From CAZDKK01 sp964506245 (GTDB taxonomy: Bacteria > Eisenbacteria > RBG-16-71-46 > CAIMUX01 > WJJG01), in NCBI GenBank assembly GCA_964506245.1, contig CAZDKK010000001.1, forward strand, positions 128,341-192,340: a DNA stretch of 64,000 nucleotides, written 5' to 3'. The translations under genes and the position numbers were made by a program. Numbering within the stretch: the stretch's first letter is position 1; each line of letters opens with the position of its first letter. The notes below the pieces were generated by a model that was not told the origin of the DNA, ran no database searches, and worked only from the letters and a program-made list of their open reading frames with translations. Shown one piece after another: positions 8,806-17,526 of the stretch.

Positions 8806-9297
8806 ATGGATACTCGCAAGATCCTGACCTATGCATTGCAGCGGGAGCATGAGGGCAAGCGCTTCTTCGAAGAGAACGCCAAGCGCATGAGCAGCGCCGC
8901 CGCCGTCGGCGCCTTCAAGCGCCTTGCCGCCGAGGAGGAGCAGCACATCGTGTTCATCGAGAGCCAGCTCAAGCTCCTCGATGCGGGTAAGTCCCCCAGC
9001 GCCGAAGTGCCCGCGGCCATGAGTGGCGGCGACTTCTTCGCCGGCCGCGCGGCGGCCGAGAAGCTGGATCAGACCGTGGATGAGGCGATGGTCGCCGACC
9101 TGCCCGTGCTGCGCACGGCGTACCTCATCGAGCGCGACTTCGCCGAGTTCTACGAGATGTCCGCCAAGAAGGCGACCGGCGAGGCGCAACGGGTCCTCAC
9201 CATGCTGGCCGCGTGGGAACGCGGTCACGAGGCGCTCTTCAAGGAACTCCACGACAAGGCGTTCGAGCAGTACGCGCAGATGCCGTGGGGGGGATGA
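8806..9297 (+). CDS. Ferritin-like / rubrerythrin-type diiron protein
   Basis: 163-residue four-helix protein with diiron ligand candidates in each helix: REHEGKRFFE, EEEQH (ExxH), ERDFAEFYE and ERGHE (ExxH). No rubredoxin domain follows, so it is an erythrin-like ferritin-domain protein rather than a full rubrerythrin. The ATG at 8806 is used because GTGAGGTG lies just upstream; the GTG at 8800 overlaps that site. It starts 7 bp after fdhA and is probably in the same operon. Inference: peroxide or oxygen protection of the oxygen-sensitive Fe-S/Sec enzyme, or iron buffering during its assembly. Confidence 0.85.
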   Translation: MDTRKILTYALQREHEGKRFFEENAKRMSSAAAVGAFKRLAAEEEQHIVFIESQLKLLDAGKSPSAEVPAAMSGGDFFAGRAAAEKLDQTVDEAMVADLPVLRTAYLIERDFAEFYEMSAKKATGEAQRVLTMLAAWERGHEALFKELHDKAFEQYAQMPWGG

Positions 9298-9348
9298 TCC
9301 CATCCGCCCGGCGGGACCGAGCGCCGCGCGGTGGGGCCGACGAAAAGC

Positions 9349-9377
9349 TTGCCTGGGGTATTCTGAGGTGCTCTGAT
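9349..9377 (+). promoter_or_regulatory. Candidate focA promoter
   Basis: TTGCCT (9349-9354) and TCTGAT (9372-9377) are separated by 17 bp, about 60 bp upstream of focA. This could allow focA to be transcribed apart from the hdr-fdh operon. It is only a consensus resemblance. Confidence 0.3.
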
Positions 9378-9436
9378 GCCCTCTCGAAGTTGTTGCAGGG
9401 CGCTGTACCAACCCTACAGGACTTGAGGAGTACGCT

Positions 9437-10336
9437 ATGAACGATCAACCCATTAGCTTCGATGACTTCCTACCCCCGGCCATGGCCGCGAAGGGGGAGG
9501 ACCTGGGCGTAAGGAAGGCAGGCCTGCCAGTGTCGAAGATGTTCGTCCTGGCGATTCTGGCGGGCGCCTTCATCGCCATGGGGGCGATCTTCGCCACCAC
9601 CGTGGGCGCGGGCAGCATCGCCATCAAAGACGCCGGCGGCGCCGCGGCCTTCTCCACCGGGTTGCCCTTCGGTGTGACCCGCCTGCTGGTGGGTCTCGTC
9701 TTTACCGTCGGCCTCATCCTGGTGGTAGTCGGCGGCTCCGAGCTGTTTACCGGCAACAACCTGATCAGCATGGCCTATGCCAGCCGCAAGGTCAGCTTGG
9801 GCAGCCTGCTCCGCAATTGGGCGGTCGTCTATGTTGGCAACTTCGTGGGTTCGGTCCTCACGGCCTACATTGTCTTCGTGGGTAAGCAGTACACTTTCGG
9901 TTCCGGGGCGATCGGGGTGACCGCCCTGGCCATCGGCGAGGGCAAGACTAGCTTCACCTTCATCCAGGCCGTGGCGCTGGGAATCATGTGCAACGCCTTG
10001 GTGTGCATGGCGGTCTGGTTGTGCTACAGCGCGCGCACCGTCACCGGCAAGATCCTGGCGATCATCCCGCCGATCTCCTGCTTCGTGGCGGCTGGGTTCG
10101 AGCACAGCGTGGCCAACATGTACTTCATCCCGGCGGCGCTGTTCATCAAGGGCGGTGGCGATCCCGCGTTCTTCCAGGCGATTGGCAAGACGCCCGAGTC
10201 GTATACCCATCTCACCTGGGGCAACTTCTTCGTCGGCAACCTGCTGCCGGTCACGATCGGCAACATCATCGGCGGCGCGGTGATGGTGGGGCTGGTCTAC
10301 TGGTTCATCTATCTGCGCAAGGCGGCAGCGAAATAA
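9437..10336 (+). CDS. focA: Formate/nitrite transporter family channel (FocA-like)
   Basis: 299 residues, close to the usual FNT size. Several hydrophobic segments are visible, for example at residues 35-55, 80-100 and 120-140. Family stretches include GSELFTGNN and the LTWGNFFVGNLLPVTIGN region, with WLCYSART in the middle. FNT proteins form pentameric inner-membrane channels that move formate in or out. Its position directly after the formate dehydrogenase genes supports formate as the substrate. GAGGAGT precedes the ATG. The gap from the ferritin-like gene is 139 bp with a possible own promoter. Confidence 0.93.
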   Translation: MNDQPISFDDFLPPAMAAKGEDLGVRKAGLPVSKMFVLAILAGAFIAMGAIFATTVGAGSIAIKDAGGAAAFSTGLPFGVTRLLVGLVFTVGLILVVVGGSELFTGNNLISMAYASRKVSLGSLLRNWAVVYVGNFVGSVLTAYIVFVGKQYTFGSGAIGVTALAIGEGKTSFTFIQAVALGIMCNALVCMAVWLCYSARTVTGKILAIIPPISCFVAAGFEHSVANMYFIPAALFIKGGGDPAFFQAIGKTPESYTHLTWGNFFVGNLLPVTIGNIIGGAVMVGLVYWFIYLRKAAAK

Positions 10337-10404
10337 CGCAGGGCCGGCCCTCGGGGCAGCCCCTCTATCTGCCGGCGGCTGATGCATGAGCCGGTCGGCT
10401 TCCA

Positions 10405-10455
10405 GTCGGCCGCTTGCGGCCGGGACTCCGGTCCCGCCAACCGCAAGCGGCCGAC
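10405..10455. terminator. Nested hairpin terminator between convergent genes
   Basis: A 15-bp perfect inverted repeat, GTCGGCCGCTTGCGG (10405-10419) and CCGCAAGCGGCCGAC (10441-10455), encloses a second hairpin, CGGGAC-TCCG-GTCCCG (10421-10436). It sits between focA and the stop codon of the minus-strand lipoprotein at 10456, so it can end transcription from both sides. No long T-run is present. Confidence 0.7.
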
Positions 10456-12651
10456 CTAATCCTGGTTCAGCCACATCAGGGCCTGGGAGAATGCCATCCG
10501 GGTCGCTTCCACGTCGAAGTAGTAAGGGTGGAACGAGAAGTTGACGATCTTCCCCCGATCTAGCCCCACGACCCGGTCTTCCTGCGATGCGAATGTCCGC
10601 CACGCAATCGGCCGCCCGTTGAGGTCGTGGCCGACATCGGTCCAGCAGCGCGCCGCGTAGATCGGCTCGAGAGCCTCGTCCCGCTCGAACCAAGGCGTGA
10701 CCCCCAGATCGCTCGAGGACGGCACGAGGCACTCGTAGTAGTGCGAGCCGCGGCCGCCTGGCGGGCCGCCCCAGCGTTCGTAGTCGAGCGGGATGTCGGG
10801 GTACGTCGGGTCGACGGCGACGGCCCGCACCAGCGACCGCCGGTCGCGGATGCGATCCTCGCCGCGCGGCTTGTCGACCGCGCCGCGCAGGTGCAGGTGC
10901 TGCCAGAGGAAGCCGAACTGGTTCCAGGCCTGGTCGGTGCTGAGGTCGTCGGGTCGCGGTTCCTTCGGCTCCGTGGCGCGCTCGGAGAAAGCCCCGGTGA
11001 TCTTGGAGACGGGACCGACCCAGGTGTAGAGCAGCATGTTGCCGCCCGCCCCGACATAGCGCGAAAGCAGCATGTCGAGCGCCACGTGGGCCAGCCCTAC
11101 GTCGTCGCCGCCGGCGCAATCCCAGATCACGGTCCGATACTCGCCCAGCGTGTTGAGGAATCCGTCGGGGATCTCGAGTGCCGGCGAGGAGTTCTCGTCG
11201 GGGAACACATTGAACGTGCCGGGGGCCTCGCCCGGGGGCAGCCAATCGCTCATGCTGCTCAGCACGTCCGCGCGCCAGGCATCCTCCCGCGCATCATCGC
11301 AGGGCAGCCCGTCGGCGTAGGGACTCTGCGGGCGGCGGCGCTGGTCATCTACCACGAGGAACTTCCGGGTGAACGAGAACTCGGCCACCACGACCTTGAC
11401 CACGCACTTGGTCTCGGTCTCCCGGCGGTTGGAGATGTCGCGCATCTTCAGGTAGAAGTAATGGACATTGGCCCCGTCGGAGTCGAATGACACCGTCTCC
11501 TGCATCTGGTCGCGTGGGGCCCAGCCGATCCAGCCGCCTACGCCATCCGTGGCGCGGAAGGGCTCGAGCGGATCCTCCGGGTCGGGGATGTCAAATCCGT
11601 AGTTGCACGGGCCTGGCTCCGATCCACTCGCCGAGGCGTCCGCCACCCACCTGAAGCGGAAGAGCTGGTTGGGCGCGACGGTGACCTCCCAAGGGGTACC
11701 GAAGACGGATGCGTCGAAGCGGTGGGCTCCCATCGAGGGTTCATAGATGACGACCGTGATCAGGGCGTCACGGACCTTGAACAGCACCCAGTTGACGTTG
11801 CGGGCAAAGCCCCGTTCTGTCGCCCCCGCCTCATCGACGGCGCGGACCGCGAAGCCGTAGGAACCGCCCACCGACATGCCCTCGATCCACTGCTCGTGAA
11901 CGGCGCCCGGGACGCGCTTCCAGGCGCGCTGCGCGGCGGCCAGGTAGCGGGGCTCGCCGGCGGGGAACTCGTTTTCGTCGGGTGCCAGCAGCAGGTTCGG
12001 GGACTCCTCGAACAGGCGTTTCACATCCGCCTCGCGCGTCGGATCGACGCCCGGGTCGGCCACATGCTTGAGCTCGTAGAAGGCCGGCGTCTTGTCGGCC
12101 GTCGACGCGTCGAGGTCGTCGCCGGACCAGGTCATGCGCAGGGTGGCCGCCCAGCGCGCGCCGTCGATCGGGGTGGGCTCCTCGAGGCTGCTCGTGGGGG
12201 CAATCGTGTGGGCGTTGAAGAAACGCGAATCGGGCTTGGACCGCAGATAGTGGTCGTCGACCGAGCGGACGAAGAAGGTGTGCCACTCGGAGTACTGGTC
12301 ACCCCCCGCAGCATTGCGCGCCTGGCAGAAGATCGTTTCCTCGAAATTGGTGGTGCGATGCCAGGCCTGCTCCGTGACGGTGTCGTCGACGGCCCACTCG
12401 AACCATCGGATCACGCCGTCGTCATCGGCGCCGAACCAGTAGAAGCGGACGTAGTTGCTCGTGTCGAGCGAGTCGGCCAGAACCCCGCCGGTGATGCGGA
12501 CGACCGGGGCGATGTTCGGATCCCGACTTCCCGTGAAGTTGTCTTCGGGCATGAGCAAACAGCCCGAGCCCAGCGCCGCCAGGACGACCGCGAGCGAGCA
12601 TGTGCCGAGGACAAGACCCCGAACTGGTTTGTTTACAATATGTTGTGTCAT
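10456..12651 (-). CDS. Uncharacterised large lipoprotein
   Basis: 731 residues from the ATG at 12651. The N-terminus is a lipoprotein signal: short positive stretch, hydrophobic core and a lipobox ending GSGC. An in-frame ATG at 12714 would bury that signal, so the inner start is chosen. The mature protein shows Ig- or fibronectin-like stretches at about 30-330, with alternating aromatic and Asp/Gly residues. A later region (FLVVDDQRRRPQSPY, TVIWDCAGGDD, about 460-560) resembles the flavodoxin/GATase-like fold often seen in such surface proteins. No enzyme motif is evident. It diverges from a secreted propeller protein at 12916. Function unknown; outer-membrane location inferred. Confidence 0.75.
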   Translation of the reverse strand: MTQHIVNKPVRGLVLGTCSLAVVLAALGSGCLLMPEDNFTGSRDPNIAPVVRITGGVLADSLDTSNYVRFYWFGADDDGVIRWFEWAVDDTVTEQAWHRTTNFEETIFCQARNAAGGDQYSEWHTFFVRSVDDHYLRSKPDSRFFNAHTIAPTSSLEEPTPIDGARWAATLRMTWSGDDLDASTADKTPAFYELKHVADPGVDPTREADVKRLFEESPNLLLAPDENEFPAGEPRYLAAAQRAWKRVPGAVHEQWIEGMSVGGSYGFAVRAVDEAGATERGFARNVNWVLFKVRDALITVVIYEPSMGAHRFDASVFGTPWEVTVAPNQLFRFRWVADASASGSEPGPCNYGFDIPDPEDPLEPFRATDGVGGWIGWAPRDQMQETVSFDSDGANVHYFYLKMRDISNRRETETKCVVKVVVAEFSFTRKFLVVDDQRRRPQSPYADGLPCDDAREDAWRADVLSSMSDWLPPGEAPGTFNVFPDENSSPALEIPDGFLNTLGEYRTVIWDCAGGDDVGLAHVALDMLLSRYVGAGGNMLLYTWVGPVSKITGAFSERATEPKEPRPDDLSTDQAWNQFGFLWQHLHLRGAVDKPRGEDRIRDRRSLVRAVAVDPTYPDIPLDYERWGGPPGGRGSHYYECLVPSSSDLGVTPWFERDEALEPIYAARCWTDVGHDLNGRPIAWRTFASQEDRVVGLDRGKIVNFSFHPYYFDVEATRMAFSQALMWLNQD

Positions 12652-12915
12652 TCTCGCATCGACCGATCTTGGCAGAGGCAGCCGCCCGAAGTCAGTCCGG
12701 GGATGCTGCCACAACGGGCGGCAGTTGTCTACCGGGCGCGACCGGACCGGGGAGCAGGGCGCATCGCTGCCCGCCCATCTGCCCGCCCACCTGCCTCCCA
12801 GCCCCCCAGTCTAGGATCCCTCGCTGGTCTGCGGGAGGTGGCGTTGGTATCCTCATTCCGATCCGCCACGGGTGATTCCTGACCCATAACCCTTGCTAAG
12901 AGGAGGATCTGCACC

Positions 12916-14145
12916 ATGCGCACTGTGCTCTTCTTTCTTGCAGTTGCCGCACTCGCCTGCGCGCAGCCGGGCCGCGCCCTGGAACCCCAGACGCTCGCGG
13001 CCGGGCAGCAGGAGCGATTCGAGGAGAGTGGATGCGAGCCCGCCTCCCCGGGGATCGCGGCCAACCCATCGCCTGCCACGGCACGGGACGTCATGATCCT
13101 GATGGTCCCCGAGTCGACCGGCGATGTCGTCGGCATGTACGACCCCTACGACGGCACGTATCTCGGCGACATGATCACGGACAACCCCGGCTTCAGCACA
13201 CCGATCAATGCCATCCAGGGGCCCGATGCGAATATCTATGTCTCCGATCAGGTGGCGGACGCGGTCTTTGTCTTCGACCCAATGGGAACGTACCTGTACA
13301 CCTATGCCGACGCATCCGACGGGCTCGACAACGTCCGCGGCATCGCCTTCCGTGACGGAGAGCTGTTCGTGACCCTCGGCTCCGGTCCCGTCGCACGTTT
13401 CAATGGTCCTCACAGCCGCATGCCGGACTTCATCAACGACGGAAGCGACCCCTTCGACATTTACTTCCTGCCGAACGGCGAAGCGCTCCTGGCAGACATC
13501 GCCGGGACGACGGACAACGTCCGCCTGTACGATGCGGCGGGCAATTTCCAGCACGTGATCTTCAACGTGAACTTCCCGGAGCAGATCATCGACGACCCGG
13601 TTGCGCCGGGCGCATTCCTGAACGCGAGCTTCTCGGCCAACGTCATCTCGGACTTCGACCTCGATGGGACGGTCTGGAGCGCGCTCCCGTTCTCGAGCGG
13701 CCGGGGCGTGTACCGTCTGGGCAATGGCAACCTGCTCGCAACCAACGGCAGTGGAACCCACGAGCTGGACGCCGCGACCGGGGTCATCGTGGAGACGCAG
13801 CACGGGGGCAGCGGGCGGTTCATCGAGGTCTACACCCAGGTATCCGGTGCGGAGCCCACCGAGGGGCGGACGATGCTGCGGCTCGGGGTGGCGCCCTCGC
13901 TGTGCGGGGGAGAGCCGCGGATCGAGTTCACGCTCCCGCAGGATGGGTCGATCGAGCTGGGGGTCTTCGACGCCAGCGGGCGGTGCGTGACGCCGCTCCT
14001 GGACGGCTGGGCGCGAGGCGGAACGCACGTGCTCGAGTGGAACCGGGTGTGCGCGGATGGCACCGCGGCCCAGGCCGGTGTCTACTTCGTGCGGCTGCGC
14101 TCGGATGACGGACTGGGCGTGCGGCGAATCGTCCTGGCCCGCTAG
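12916..14145 (+). CDS. Secreted beta-propeller-like protein with C-terminal sorting-type domain
   Basis: 409 residues. A signal peptide covers about residues 1-21. Residues 55-310 contain repeated NHL/SMP-30-like blades (NIYVSDQVADAVFVFD, GELFVTLGSG, GEALLADIAG, NGNLLATNGSG). The last 85 residues are a FlgD/T9SS-type Ig-like domain ending in GVYFVRLRSDDG and an Arg-rich tail. Such C-terminal domains act as export or cell-surface anchoring tags in several FCB phyla. AGAGGAGG precedes the ATG. No catalytic motif; probably a surface or extracellular binding protein. Confidence 0.75.
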   Translation: MRTVLFFLAVAALACAQPGRALEPQTLAAGQQERFEESGCEPASPGIAANPSPATARDVMILMVPESTGDVVGMYDPYDGTYLGDMITDNPGFSTPINAIQGPDANIYVSDQVADAVFVFDPMGTYLYTYADASDGLDNVRGIAFRDGELFVTLGSGPVARFNGPHSRMPDFINDGSDPFDIYFLPNGEALLADIAGTTDNVRLYDAAGNFQHVIFNVNFPEQIIDDPVAPGAFLNASFSANVISDFDLDGTVWSALPFSSGRGVYRLGNGNLLATNGSGTHELDAATGVIVETQHGGSGRFIEVYTQVSGAEPTEGRTMLRLGVAPSLCGGEPRIEFTLPQDGSIELGVFDASGRCVTPLLDGWARGGTHVLEWNRVCADGTAAQAGVYFVRLRSDDGLGVRRIVLAR

Positions 14146-14174
14146 ACGCCTGCTCGCCGCGCGACTTCTTCGGC

Positions 14175-14208
14175 CCGGGTGGCTCGCCACGACGAGCGAG
14201 CCACCCGG
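14175..14208. terminator. Convergent-gene terminator hairpin
   Basis: Perfect 12-bp stem CCGGGTGGCTCG (14175-14186) and CGAGCCACCCGG (14197-14208) with a 10-base loop. It lies between the stops of the plus gene ending at 14145 and the minus gene ending at 14217, so it can serve both. Confidence 0.65.
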
Positions 14209-14216
14209 TTCGTCTA

Positions 14217-15656
14217 TCACCGCAGGATCAAGACAGGGCGCGCCTCGCAGCGGTCGCGACCGCGGGCAACCGCCCAATAGGTCCCGGCCGTAACGTGCCG
14301 GCCGGAGGCATCGCGGCCGTTCCACGTCACCGCGCCGGAGCCCTCATCCAGCCGTGCGATCAGCCGGCCCGCCGAATCCACGATCATCAGGTGGGTCTCC
14401 GCGCTCGCAGGCTGGTTCCAGGACAGGGTCAGCGAGCCGCGGCTTGGGTTGGGCCAGGCTTCCAGGTGCCAGGGGCGGTCCCCCAGTGCAAGCGGCGCGG
14501 ACGGGACGGCCGCCGCCGCCGGCAGCAGCGGGTGCAGGCCCATGAAGGCCAGGTAGTTCGAGACCCAGGTCTGATCCATCGTGTCGAGATCTTCCGGTCG
14601 CGCGGGGATCCCGCCGTCGCCGTCGCCATCCTCGGCGATCAGCGTGTCGGTCAGGACGACGTGCACGCCGAGGTGATAAGCGTCCAGCAGCGCCTGGCCC
14701 ACCGCGTGGTGGCCGAGCGCGTACCACCCGTTCCAAGCGTTCGTGAAGTCCCCGGACGTCGCGAAGGTATCCATGTAGCCCTTGTACGTCTGCAGCCATC
14801 CGGGCATCTCGGCCTCGTGGCGGCGGAAGTAGGAGTTGATCAGTCCCCACATCGTCGCGCCGCCCGACATCGCCCAGGTCTCGTTGGACAGCACCGTCGG
14901 TTCTCCCTCCACCCAGACCTTCACGGATTGCCCGGCCTTGGTGACCGCCGCCTCGGCCCATTCCAGCTTCCCCTGCTGGATGCCGGCGTCGTAGAGGTTG
15001 CCGAGCGCCCAGGAGTAGACGGGCGGATTGACGTAGCGGTAGAAGCCCGACGCGGGGCGCTGCAGCTCGTTGTAGCGGATGTAGCCGCCGCAGGAGTCAC
15101 CGTAGGCCTGGTAGGTGTCGTCGTCGTACACCTGGCGGTACTTCAGCTCCGCGGTGACGGCCCAGCCGCAGTTGTACATCCGGTAGTACCCGTAGAGCGG
15201 CGTCGATCCGTTCTCCTCAAGATACGCCGGGTGGGTGAGCGAATAGGTGAACGCATTGAGGATGTTCTGATGGTACTGGTTGTCGCCGGTGAGCTCGAAG
15301 TACCGGCTCCAGACCCAGATGGCCTCGGACGTGTTGTCGGTCTGGATGATGTCGGGCAAGTGCTCGCCCTCACGGATGCCCCCGAAGTCGGCCCCGGGGG
15401 TGGAGACCTGCCAGACGCTGAGGAAGTGCGCGGTGAGGCTGTACATCTCGAGATAGTCGGCCTCGCTGCGCGGCTCCTGAGAGAGCCGCGCCACCAGCTC
15501 CTCGCTCAGGAGGGTGGGGGGGGCGGCGGGCGTCTCCCAGCGGGCCGGATCCCGCACGTCCGCGTCGGACCAGAAGGGTGTTGCCGATGCGCTCACAGCC
15601 GCGAGCAAGAGGATCAGCGCGGCCGGGACCAGGAGAAGGGAGATGCGCCGGTGCAT
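14217..15656 (-). CDS. Secreted alpha/alpha-barrel-like protein with C-terminal sorting-type domain
   Basis: 479 residues from an ATG at 15656 preceded by AGGAGG. A signal peptide is visible (about 1-25). The central part is helical with aromatic-rich repeats such as IWVWSRYFELTGD and YYRMYNCGWAVTAEL, reminiscent of (alpha/alpha)-toroid glycosidase or lyase folds, but no certain catalytic residues can be named. The end (PNPSRGSLTLSWNQP to GTYWAVARGRDR) is the same FlgD/T9SS-type Ig-like domain found in several other proteins of this window. Likely an extracellular carbohydrate-active or structural protein; substrate unknown. Confidence 0.72.
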   Translation of the reverse strand: MHRRISLLLVPAALILLLAAVSASATPFWSDADVRDPARWETPAAPPTLLSEELVARLSQEPRSEADYLEMYSLTAHFLSVWQVSTPGADFGGIREGEHLPDIIQTDNTSEAIWVWSRYFELTGDNQYHQNILNAFTYSLTHPAYLEENGSTPLYGYYRMYNCGWAVTAELKYRQVYDDDTYQAYGDSCGGYIRYNELQRPASGFYRYVNPPVYSWALGNLYDAGIQQGKLEWAEAAVTKAGQSVKVWVEGEPTVLSNETWAMSGGATMWGLINSYFRRHEAEMPGWLQTYKGYMDTFATSGDFTNAWNGWYALGHHAVGQALLDAYHLGVHVVLTDTLIAEDGDGDGGIPARPEDLDTMDQTWVSNYLAFMGLHPLLPAAAAVPSAPLALGDRPWHLEAWPNPSRGSLTLSWNQPASAETHLMIVDSAGRLIARLDEGSGAVTWNGRDASGRHVTAGTYWAVARGRDRCEARPVLILR

Positions 15657-15829
15657 AGGAGGCCTCCTATCGTCTGCCCGTGAAGCCCGTGCGAGGTTGC
15701 GTTCCCTATGATTATGCCTCGCCGGTCGGGCGCGATTCCAGGGGAAGCTGGGCGAAGGGCCGCGACCCGGCAGTCTGCCGCCCAACCGGGAGCGGCGGGA
15801 CCCCTCCTGCCGGCGCCCGGGGCGACCGC

Positions 15830-17209
15830 CTAGCGCCGGCCGCCCTCGCGGTCGTAGCGCAGCTCGCCCGCCACGTACGTCGCCCGGGTCGCGCGGTCGT
15901 CGGCCATCGTCATCTGGATGAAGAGGCTCTCCTGCACGTCCCGGCAGTGCTCCATCCGCTGATCGATGGCGGGCGTCGAGCGCAGATCGAGCACGACGAG
16001 GTCTGCCTCGCAACCCGGTGCGATCGTCCCGATCGTATCCGCCAGCTGGAGCGCCTGCGCCGCGCCGCGCGTCGCGAGGTAGAAGGCCTGCGGAGCGCTC
16101 AGCGTGGTGCCGTTGAGCCGGGCCACCTTGTACGCCTCGCCCATGGTCGCGAGCAGGGAGAAGCTCGTGCCCGCACCAAGGTCGGTTCCGAGAGCCACCT
16201 GCACGGGGCGGTCGGTGCGCCGGGCCGCGTCGAGCCGGAACAGACCGCTGCCCAGGAAGAGGTTGGCGGTCGGGCAGTGGGCAAGGGCCGTGCCGGTTTC
16301 GTGGCAGCGGCGCAGCTCGTGTTCGCTCAGCCAGATGCCGTGCCCATAGATGGCCCGTGGGCCCAGCAGCCCGTAATGATCGTAGGCATCCAGGTAGCCC
16401 GACCGGTCTGGGAAGAGCTGCCGGACCCACGTGACTTCGTCACGGGTCTCGGCGACGTGCGACTGCAGGTAGGTGCCCGGCGACCCCCGCCACAACGCGC
16501 CGGCCGCCTCGAGCTGCTCGGGTGTGCTCGTGGGCGCGAAGCGCACCGTCACGCCGTAGAGCTGCCGGCCACGGCCGTGCCACCGGGCGATCAAGGCCAG
16601 CGACTCGGCCAGGCCCTGCTGCGCGCGGTCGGTCAGCGGCGCGGGCGCGTGGCGGTCCATCAGGACCTTACCGGCGATCATGCGCGTGTTGAGCCGGGCC
16701 GACTCCTCGAAGAACGCTTCGACCGACTCCGGGTGCACGGTGCAGTAGACGGCCGCCGTGGTCGTCCCAGCGCGCAGGCACTCCTGCAGGAAGATCCGGG
16801 CCGTCGCGCGGGCGTGCTCGCGATCGGCGAACTGCTGCTCGGCGGGATACGCGTACCGGTCGAGCCAGTCGACGAGCCCGCTGGCCGGGGCGCCGATGAG
16901 CTGGATCTGCGGGTAGTGGACGTGGGCATCGATGAAGCCGGGGAGGATGAGGCAGTCGTCGCCGTAGGTCGTCACCGGCGTGTCGGGGGGCAAGGAGGCC
17001 CGGATCTGCGCCTGCGGCCCGAATGCCGTGATCCGGCCGTTCGCGATGACGATGAGTCCGTCGGGCTCGTAGTGCATGGCCCGGTCGATCCTGGTGAGGA
17101 AGGGGTCGTCGGTGAAGGTCAGAACCCGCCCGCGCAGGGCCGAGCTCGCCGCGCGGGGGGCATCGGGCGGCCCCTGGCCGCGGTTCCCTCTGATCGGTTG
17201 GTGGTTCAC
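15830..17209 (-). CDS. guaD: Guanine deaminase
   Basis: 459 residues from a GTG at 17209, giving nearly the length of E. coli GuaD. It is an amidohydrolase-fold Zn enzyme that converts guanine to xanthine and ammonia. Visible family motifs: AHVHYPQ (metal-binding HxH), GTTTAAVYCTVHPES, AGKVLMDRHAP, RFAPTSTPEQ, the metal His in QSHVAE and YGHGIWLS, CPTANLFLGSGLF and the active-site Asp in GTDLGAG. An ATG at 17257 is in frame but gives an extra Arg/Gln-rich leader; neither start has a strong ribosome binding site. Role: purine salvage or nitrogen recovery. It stands alone. Confidence 0.92.
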   Translation of the reverse strand: MNHQPIRGNRGQGPPDAPRAASSALRGRVLTFTDDPFLTRIDRAMHYEPDGLIVIANGRITAFGPQAQIRASLPPDTPVTTYGDDCLILPGFIDAHVHYPQIQLIGAPASGLVDWLDRYAYPAEQQFADREHARATARIFLQECLRAGTTTAAVYCTVHPESVEAFFEESARLNTRMIAGKVLMDRHAPAPLTDRAQQGLAESLALIARWHGRGRQLYGVTVRFAPTSTPEQLEAAGALWRGSPGTYLQSHVAETRDEVTWVRQLFPDRSGYLDAYDHYGLLGPRAIYGHGIWLSEHELRRCHETGTALAHCPTANLFLGSGLFRLDAARRTDRPVQVALGTDLGAGTSFSLLATMGEAYKVARLNGTTLSAPQAFYLATRGAAQALQLADTIGTIAPGCEADLVVLDLRSTPAIDQRMEHCRDVQESLFIQMTMADDRATRATYVAGELRYDREGGRR

Positions 17210-17526
17210 CCTGGCCGTCTGCGCCGCCCGCCGGCGCCCCGGAATCCTCTGCGGCAACGCGTGGCCCGCGGTGTATCCGCGAGGCCCGAGCCAGGATCCG
17301 CGAACTGCCCCGGCCGGTCAAGGCGGCCCTCGGTGCTCACCCCGGGCCGCTCACTCCCGATCAACCTCTCCAGGCTTGCGGCCCGTCGGGGGCCTCGGTA
17401 CCATGCCCCGGATCGCGCCCGGAGCGGTTGCCCTCGTGCCGGTTCCGGCACTGGAAGCCTGCGGCAACCGGCCGGCGCACCGGGCCGATCCTGGCCCGAT
17501 CAGCACGCGAGAAGGGAGGGGAACCG
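17210..17526. other. Intergenic region upstream of hppA
   Basis: 317 bases between the divergent guaD and hppA genes. It contains the candidate hppA promoter at 17376-17404. No small ORF with a plausible ribosome binding site was seen, and no clear operator or riboswitch-like structure. Confidence 0.5.
17376..17404 (+). promoter_or_regulatory. Candidate hppA promoter
   Basis: TTGCGG (17376-17381) and TACCAT (17399-17404) with a 17-bp spacer. Transcription would start near 17411, leaving a leader of about 115 bases before hppA. Same spacing and box type as the nuoA promoter downstream. Confidence 0.4.
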
